IMG/VR virus record: IMGVR_UViG_3300021140_000021
Coordinates: 1-35,196 of that record
DNA length: 35,196 nucleotides
Reading direction: 5' to 3' (one strand)
DNA from: a virus
Positions 31,024 through 35,196 of this stretch are shown piece by piece. The translations under genes were made by a program, and so were the position numbers. Positions within the stretch are counted from its first letter, which is position 1, and each line of letters starts with the position of its first letter. Below the pieces are notes generated by a model. The model made no database searches. It saw only the letters and a program-made list of their open reading frames with translations, and had not been told where the DNA came from.

Positions 31024-31278
31024 TTACTCCGTAATTAAAAAAACTGCATTTTGTTCTCCGGCGTAAAGCCCTAAAATGTTGTAACCATAAAATTCTTCGG
31101 CTTCCTCCCAATTCATACCATCTCTCTCGGATAGAATTTCTATGATTTTATTTTTTGAATATAAAATTCGATTATCCCTACCAAATTCTTCAATGACGCC
31201 AATAATTGCATCATCCAAACCATCTAATATTATGGCTCCTTCGGCAATTTCATTAATATCGTATCCTTTAATATTCAT
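31024..31278 (-). CDS. Unknown small acidic phage protein
   Basis: The 84-aa acidic protein starts MNIKGYDINEIAEGAIILDGLDDAIIGVIEEFG and continues NKIIEILSERDGMNWEEAEEFYGYNILGLYAG. Small proteins with DGLD-A-IG-EEFG and a Y-L-G-Y end are frequent in large phages; the function is not known. It is the last minus-strand gene before the strand switch. Confidence 0.7.
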   Translation of the reverse strand: MNIKGYDINEIAEGAIILDGLDDAIIGVIEEFGRDNRILYSKNKIIEILSERDGMNWEEAEEFYGYNILGLYAGEQNAVFLITE

Positions 31279-31334
31279 CTTGAAAAAAATTGTGAGAAAA
31301 AATCAGGAGAGCCCTTTTTCGGCGAAAGTAAGTT

Positions 31335-31347
31335 ACCAAGATACTAT
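31335..31347 (+). repeat. 13-bp repeat ACCAAGATACTAT, copy 3
   Basis: A third exact copy, in the 174-base gap between the divergent genes at 31278 and 31453. It precedes a 20-codon frame (31353-31415) that might be a leader peptide but could be chance. The rest of the gap is AT-rich with a late-type motif at 31431. Confidence 0.65.
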
Positions 31348-31430
31348 CAAATATGTTGAGAACTCTCACTGACAATATAATAATAAACTCAAGTTTCGAC
31401 TTTGTCAAACGATAAATGTAGATTTAGAAG

Positions 31431-31442
31431 TATTTATTATTA
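31431..31442 (+). promoter_or_regulatory. Late-type promoter motif
   Basis: TATTTATTATTA lies 10 nt before the ATG at 31453. Confidence 0.5.
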
Positions 31443-31452
31443 AAATTAAATT

Positions 31453-32877
31453 ATGAGAGGTTATTTTGGATTAGGTCAATTATCTGCAAGTGAAAAACAA
31501 GATATTTTGAACCAACATAAAAGTTTATATAATGGATACCAAACAATGCAACCACAGGTATCAAACACTCAACCATTATATGTTTATGATTTTGCTGGTG
31601 ATAAAGATGGTATGGTTGTTAATAATAAGGGTGAGGTTAAGAAATACACAAACATGGGAATCAACGAACAAGTTGAAAAAAATGAAGTTTGTGACGAATG
31701 TGGAGCAATGATTATGGATGGTGTTTGTTCTGAATGTAATTATGGACATATGGAAGAGTCGGAAATGGGAGAAGGTAATATGTGTGAACAATGTGGTGGC
31801 ACCATGAAAGAAAATGTTTGTGAGCAATGTGGTTCAGGAAGAATGGAGGAAGAAACCGGACATTTGGATGACATCTACAAAGTAAGAGATTTAAACCTTA
31901 AAAAAGGTGATTTTGATTATGTTGAGGGTGGAGGAAACGACTATGGGACATTTGAAAAAGCTCATCACATGAAAAAAATTAAAACTGAACAAGTTAGTAA
32001 TGACGATTATAAAGACCGAAGTATGTATGACCCATATTATGATGATGATAATGATTTCCAAGATTATGAATCATCTTACACTGAAGATGGTGTTGATGAC
32101 CCGGATAATGAAGATGATGGATTTGAAGATATGAATCTTGATGAAATTGAGGTTGACAAATTAAGTAAAGGTAGTAAATACAAATACTTTCCAAAGTATA
32201 ACCCTGATTATGAAGATGATATTGAATTCGTGGATAGAATTGATTATGAGGATAATTCAAATCCTCATTTTAAATTTAGAGGAAAAAAATCAAACTACTT
32301 GTTCCCAGATAGAGATGTCGAGGATTATATCTCAGATTTAGACGAACAAGAGGGAAATGTTGATGATATGGATGTTGATGATGTTCAACCAGCATATGAT
32401 TTTGAATCTAACGGACCATTAGGTGTATATCCGGTTAATGAAGACGACATGTATGGATATGACCCTGAAAAAATGTATGAAACTATGGAATCTGCATGGG
32501 CTGACGATGAAATTGAAGAAGAAATGGACGAACAAGATGTTTCAGGGTCTCAAGGAATTTATGGTAGTATGAAAAGAGCATATGATTTTGATAGTGAGGG
32601 ACCAGGTAAAGGAGGTCCTTACCAAGAATTTTCATATGAAAGTGAATTGGAGGAATATGACTCTGAAGATGATTTCGGATTTGCAACACATAGTGGGGAT
32701 TTTGAAGGAGATGACTCTGAAGATGATTTCGGATTTGCAACACATAGTGGAGATTTTGAAGGAGATGACTCTGAAGATGATGATTGGGAAGAAATTGATG
32801 TTGATATGAAAGAATCATTTATTACCCAAAAGAATAAAATTTCGGAGATGTTCAACAGAATTAATAAATTCAATTAA
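31453..32877 (+). CDS. Acidic late protein with two zinc ribbons and xEQ sites
   Basis: The 474-aa protein is very acidic after residue 135. Eight Cys form two zinc ribbons: Cys80/83 with Cys92/95, and Cys111/114 with Cys123/126. Residues 143-159 (KVRDLNLKKGDFDYVEG) nearly match residues 84-100 of the protein at 34441. Several (I/L/M)xEQ sites (INEQ, LDEQ, MDEQ) could be cut by a head protease. An 18-residue repeat lies near the end (DSEDDFGFATHSGDFEGD). The features suggest a scaffold or internal virion protein. No family recognised. A terminator follows. Confidence 0.75.
   Translation: MRGYFGLGQLSASEKQDILNQHKSLYNGYQTMQPQVSNTQPLYVYDFAGDKDGMVVNNKGEVKKYTNMGINEQVEKNEVCDECGAMIMDGVCSECNYGHMEESEMGEGNMCEQCGGTMKENVCEQCGSGRMEEETGHLDDIYKVRDLNLKKGDFDYVEGGGNDYGTFEKAHHMKKIKTEQVSNDDYKDRSMYDPYYDDDNDFQDYESSYTEDGVDDPDNEDDGFEDMNLDEIEVDKLSKGSKYKYFPKYNPDYEDDIEFVDRIDYEDNSNPHFKFRGKKSNYLFPDRDVEDYISDLDEQEGNVDDMDVDDVQPAYDFESNGPLGVYPVNEDDMYGYDPEKMYETMESAWADDEIEEEMDEQDVSGSQGIYGSMKRAYDFDSEGPGKGGPYQEFSYESELEEYDSEDDFGFATHSGDFEGDDSEDDFGFATHSGDFEGDDSEDDDWEEIDVDMKESFITQKNKISEMFNRINKFN
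32659..32781 (+). repeat. Tandem 54-bp coding repeat
   Basis: Two 54-bp units (32659-32712 and 32713-32766) differ by one base (GGG versus GGA), followed by a 15-base partial third. They encode the acidic DSEDDFGFATHSGDFEGD repeat. Confidence 0.92.
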
Positions 32878-32886
32878 AAAAATAAA

Positions 32887-32910
32887 ACCCTCAAATTGAG
32901 GGTTTTTTTT
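32887..32910 (+). terminator. Rho-independent terminator
   Basis: ACCCTC pairs with GAGGGT around AAATT, followed by eight T. It ends the transcript of the acidic late gene. Confidence 0.85.
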
Positions 32911-32966
32911 ATGTCAAAATGGTTTTTGGTGAATTTTCAAATATTTTATAATAAAAACATTTAAAC

Positions 32967-33272
32967 ATGGAAATTAAAGAAATTGTATCATATTTTTTAA
33001 ACCAAGAAACAAACATATTGGAAGTTTCTTTTAGAACAATCGAAGACACTGATGATGTAATAAGAACCGGAAATATAAATTTTTCTGTTGCTAGTGAATA
33101 CGGGTTTTCTGTAGAATCCGAAGACAAAATTTTATTAGAAGATGAAATCGATGAAGATGAATTATGGGAAAGAAATTATTTCACCCAATTAAATGAAGAT
33201 GAGTTGTTATCTTTTTTGAATGAATATTACGAAGTAAATTCAAACGAACTACCTGAGACAGAATTATATTAA
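32967..33272 (+). CDS. Unknown small acidic protein
   Basis: The 101-aa acidic protein (MEIKEIVSYFLNQETNILEV start) lies downstream of the terminator. Its promoter is unclear: ATATTTTATAAT at 32940 resembles, but does not match, the late motif. It has no recognised motif. Its end overlaps the convergent lipoprotein gene by 4 bases. Confidence 0.65.
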   Translation: MEIKEIVSYFLNQETNILEVSFRTIEDTDDVIRTGNINFSVASEYGFSVESEDKILLEDEIDEDELWERNYFTQLNEDELLSFLNEYYEVNSNELPETELY

Positions 33273-33802
33273 GGTCCAACTCTGGTGAGATATAATGTCA
33301 TTACTTGTTTCTCACCAAATTTTCCTCTAAACCAACCACCAGCACTTTTCAATTGAAGAGATTCAAATCCATCATCCTCAATTAAGAATGTTAAAGTCCT
33401 AACGGATTTATCTGACGCAACATAATCAAATTGTAAGAACCCGTTATTGTAAGTGTTATTACCGATGATTCTATAAAATATTTCATTGGGTGATGAACCA
33501 TATTCCCATATATCCCTACCCGTTGGATTAACTCCCTGTAAATTCATTCGTACTGTTGAGTAATCAAAATGGATATAAAAACGATTGATAACCATTGAAT
33601 CAAAAGGGTCTGACATCATTTTATTAAGATATGTGTCACCGATAGTATATAAAGAATCTCTCGTTTGACTTTGGTCGACATTGGTAATGTCAAGTTTTGA
33701 AACAACATATTTACCACTTAAAGTAACATCACTGGTTTCAAGAGAGAATTTTTCACAAGAAGTGAATAAAAACAAAATTAAAAGGATATATAAATTTTTC
33801 AT
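33269..33802 (-). CDS. Exported lipoprotein, unknown function
   Basis: The 177-aa protein has a lipoprotein signal (MKNLYILLILFLFTSC, lipobox FTSC). The mature part is strand-rich (TLSGKYVVSKLDITNVD, RFYIHFDYSTVRMNLQG, GGWFRGKFGEKQVMTLYLTRVG), like lipocalin-type beta-barrel lipoproteins of Bacteroidota. A TATATTTGC box with only AGT before the ATG suggests early, leaderless expression. It may alter the host outer membrane, perhaps against superinfection; that is inferred. Confidence 0.8.
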   Translation of the reverse strand: MKNLYILLILFLFTSCEKFSLETSDVTLSGKYVVSKLDITNVDQSQTRDSLYTIGDTYLNKMMSDPFDSMVINRFYIHFDYSTVRMNLQGVNPTGRDIWEYGSSPNEIFYRIIGNNTYNNGFLQFDYVASDKSVRTLTFLIEDDGFESLQLKSAGGWFRGKFGEKQVMTLYLTRVGP

Positions 33803-33805
33803 ACT

Positions 33806-33814
33806 GCAAATATA
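33806..33814 (-). promoter_or_regulatory. Bacteroidota-type promoter (-7 box TATATTTGC)
   Basis: TATATTTGC then AGT then the lipoprotein ATG. Upstream AAAAAGTATTATATTTGC is shared with the site at 34147. Confidence 0.75.
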
Positions 33815-33827
33815 ATACTTTTTATTG

Positions 33828-34127
33828 TTATAATTTTAAAGAATTAGGGTCTAAAGGTAAGATAGTTACTAACTTTAAAGGTTTTAATTTACTAGTTAAT
33901 TCAAAATCTTCATCATCAGTTAATTTTTCACCTCTAAATAATTTTAAAAAATAATCAGACAATGTATGAGATTTAATTTTTTTAACTTCGTTAATCGGGA
34001 TACATTTACAGATACTCCCTTCTGTGAAAATTACAATAATACCATCGTAATTTTCAATTGAATCCACAACATAATTTAATCTGGAGGTAATGTGTTGGAC
34101 AGTATCGCCTTTATTTATATTTTCCAT
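33828..34127 (-). CDS. Unknown small protein
   Basis: The start at the ATG at 34127 (MENINKGDTVQHITSRLNYVVDSIENYDGIIVIF) is preferred, as the longer frame runs across the promoter box at 34147. The 99-aa product begins with a small SH3-like strand pattern, then a helical part (HTLSDYFLKLFRGEKLTDDEDFEL). Function unknown. Confidence 0.68.
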   Translation of the reverse strand: MENINKGDTVQHITSRLNYVVDSIENYDGIIVIFTEGSICKCIPINEVKKIKSHTLSDYFLKLFRGEKLTDDEDFELTSKLKPLKLVTILPLDPNSLKL

Positions 34128-34146
34128 TTTTTCTATTTTATTTATT

Positions 34147-34155
34147 GCAAATATA
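34147..34155 (-). promoter_or_regulatory. Bacteroidota-type promoter (-7 box TATATTTGC)
   Basis: TATATTTGC lies 19 nt before the ATG at 34127, divergent from the late-type motif at 34181. Confidence 0.65.
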
Positions 34156-34180
34156 ATACTTTTTTTTCTAATTGATAATA

Positions 34181-34191
34181 TATTTATTATT
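34181..34191 (+). promoter_or_regulatory. Late-type promoter motif abutting a start codon
   Basis: TATTTATTATT is directly followed by the ATG at 34192. It is divergent from the host-type promoter at 34147, so early and late units meet here. Confidence 0.55.
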
Positions 34192-34422
34192 ATGAATTTG
34201 GATGTAGATTTTTTAATAGATTTTTTTAACAAAAATTCCGGTGGCTTTAAAGATGAGTTAGACGAACAAGATGACGCTTCCGCATCATCCGGAGGTGGAG
34301 GAAGTGTTCCAAAATGGGCCGACTCATATCCTTTAACTAGAGGTAAAGCAAACCCATTAATGAAATCGGGACAAAAATGGAATACGGGGTTAAAAAGAGG
34401 TTCCGCAAATCAAATTTGGTAA
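34192..34422 (+). CDS. Small structural-type protein with KWxxx..RGxAN repeats
   Basis: The 76-aa protein starts at the ATG at 34192 (the longer frame runs through both promoter motifs). It has DELDEQDDASASS, a possible head-protease site, and then two imperfect repeats, KWADSYPLTRGKANPL and KWNTGLKRGSANQIW. The KW...RGKANPL pattern is familiar from structural proteins of large phages. It is followed 18 nt later by another structural-type gene. Confidence 0.68.
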   Translation: MNLDVDFLIDFFNKNSGGFKDELDEQDDASASSGGGGSVPKWADSYPLTRGKANPLMKSGQKWNTGLKRGSANQIW

Positions 34423-34440
34423 ATAAAAGATGATTAGGAT

Positions 34441-35196
34441 ATGATACAACATAAATATAACCCACAAGAATCATTGGAAAGAGTAAAACTTATCATGAAG
34501 TATGATATGTCAAAAACTGCCACTGAAAATATCTTATACGAACAGACACAAAATAATAAAAATTCGTTTTTTTTACAAAACCAACAAGTTGGTAAAAAAC
34601 CTGTTAATAAAAAACCATCAACTGAAAAAGGTAAAATACCTAGTATTAAACCTGGTATGGGAGAAATAGGAGATTTGGGTGACATCAATAAAGTAAGATA
34701 TTTGAATCCTAAGAAAGGTGATTTTGCTCATGTTGAGGGTGTTGGTAAATTTTTAAAGAAACTAGACTCTCACGATTGGTTAACTTTAGTTGAGGTGTCT
34801 TCAGGTATTTTAGGTTTAATTCCCACACCTTTGTCTCCTTTATTTTTAGGAGTTTCTTTTGTTGCCGGGGTGGCAGATGCGGGTCTTTATTATTATGAGG
34901 GAGACCCTTATATGGGTACAATGATGTTAGCATTATCTATAATACCTGGTGATGAGTTATTAAGTATTCTAAAAGGTAGTAAAGTTCTGAGTAAAAGAGG
35001 TATTAAAGGAAGTCAACAATTGATTAAAAAATCTAAATCGGGAGCCAAATTAACCGCTGAAGAGTCCGATGATTTATTAAAACTAGGACAAAATATTTCT
35101 AAAAATGAACCTATGAGAAGGATTCCTCCTTTGTTTGGTCACCAAGAACTCACTTGGGAAAGAAAAAATACACAAATTCAACTAACTCATTTGTTT
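34441..35196 (+). CDS. Partial late protein with hydrophobic segment, runs off the window
   Basis: The frame is open from the ATG at 34441 to the last base (252 codons, no stop), so it is cut by the window end. It begins MIQHKYNPQESLERVKLIMKYDMSKTATENILYEQ, an N-terminal helix ending in a possible YE|Q site. Residues 84-100 (KVRYLNPKKGDFAHVEG) match the acidic protein at 31453. Residues about 107-165 are hydrophobic (SGILGLIPTPLSPLFLGVSFVAGVADAGLYYYEG, MMLALSIIPG), like pre-toxin-type or membrane-active virion domains. No full-length annotation is possible. Confidence 0.7.
   Translation, partial: MIQHKYNPQESLERVKLIMKYDMSKTATENILYEQTQNNKNSFFLQNQQVGKKPVNKKPSTEKGKIPSIKPGMGEIGDLGDINKVRYLNPKKGDFAHVEGVGKFLKKLDSHDWLTLVEVSSGILGLIPTPLSPLFLGVSFVAGVADAGLYYYEGDPYMGTMMLALSIIPGDELLSILKGSKVLSKRGIKGSQQLIKKSKSGAKLTAEESDDLLKLGQNISKNEPMRRIPPLFGHQELTWERKNTQIQLTHLF

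Noticed and set aside
31353-31415. 20-codon frame after the third 13-base repeat as a leader peptide
   Set aside because: Too short to support alone; no promoter or coupling to the next gene was seen.
1-35196. tRNA, rRNA, integrase, insertion sequences or attachment sites
   Set aside because: None was recognised by reading both strands; a tRNAscan run would be needed to exclude tRNA fully.

Overview
The window looks like part of the genome of a large, AT-rich tailed phage of a Bacteroidota (probably flavobacterial) host. Phage evidence: a GH19 endolysin with a peptidoglycan-binding domain, a long phage-style thymidylate synthase, a T4 Rnl1-like RNA ligase, a small P-loop kinase, a candidate virion protein whose C-terminus resembles a conserved T4-like phage domain, and dozens of small tightly packed genes, many of types common in large phages. 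Host evidence: promoter-like TAnnTTTG(C) elements (the Bacteroidota -7 box) just upstream of start codons, no Shine-Dalgarno sequences, and a protein ending in a type IX secretion (Por) sorting domain. No rRNA, tRNA, integrase or insertion sequence was recognised.

Layout. 15-2926 (+): two small exported/membrane proteins, then probable late genes (259-aa protein, 2-TM protein, terminator, 341-aa protein with a nuclease-like C-terminus) and a small basic protein. 2906-5880 (-): mostly unknown genes with a metallophosphoesterase, behind a host-type promoter. 5933-7197 (-): GH19 endolysin translationally coupled to an HExxH protein. 7243-14084 (+): the most unusual part, a seven-gene late operon for envelope proteins: a CsgG-fold-like protein, a dockerin/cohesin-like protein with a T9SS sorting domain, two inner-membrane-anchored proteins, a CsgG (curli secretion pore) homologue, a repeat-linker beta-barrel protein and a GEVED/dockerin-like protein. 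14100-18795: mixed strands, several genes behind the late-type motif, including a candidate virion protein and an HEIEH metallopeptidase. 18746-31278 (-): a long early/metabolic block with PEP synthase, ThyA, RNA ligase, an SPFH protein, a P-loop kinase, a second metallophosphoesterase and many small proteins. 31431-end: acidic zinc-ribbon late protein, an acidic small protein, a lipoprotein, and two structural-type genes, the last running off the window.

Two promoter-like motif families split the genes. TATATTTGC-type boxes precede metabolic, early-type and envelope genes; in four cases the box sits 3 nt before the ATG, so the transcript would be leaderless. TATTTATA-type boxes (several overlapping a T4-late-like TATAAATA) precede the virion-type, lysis and CsgG-operon genes. 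Many genes overlap as ATGA or TAATG.

The strongest candidate for an undescribed system is the CsgG/T9SS-CTD late operon. It lies divergently next to the endolysin and encodes exported and predicted outer-membrane proteins. It may build a surface structure or secretion pore late in infection, or help breach the outer membrane at lysis. That role is inference; the gene content is read directly from the sequence.
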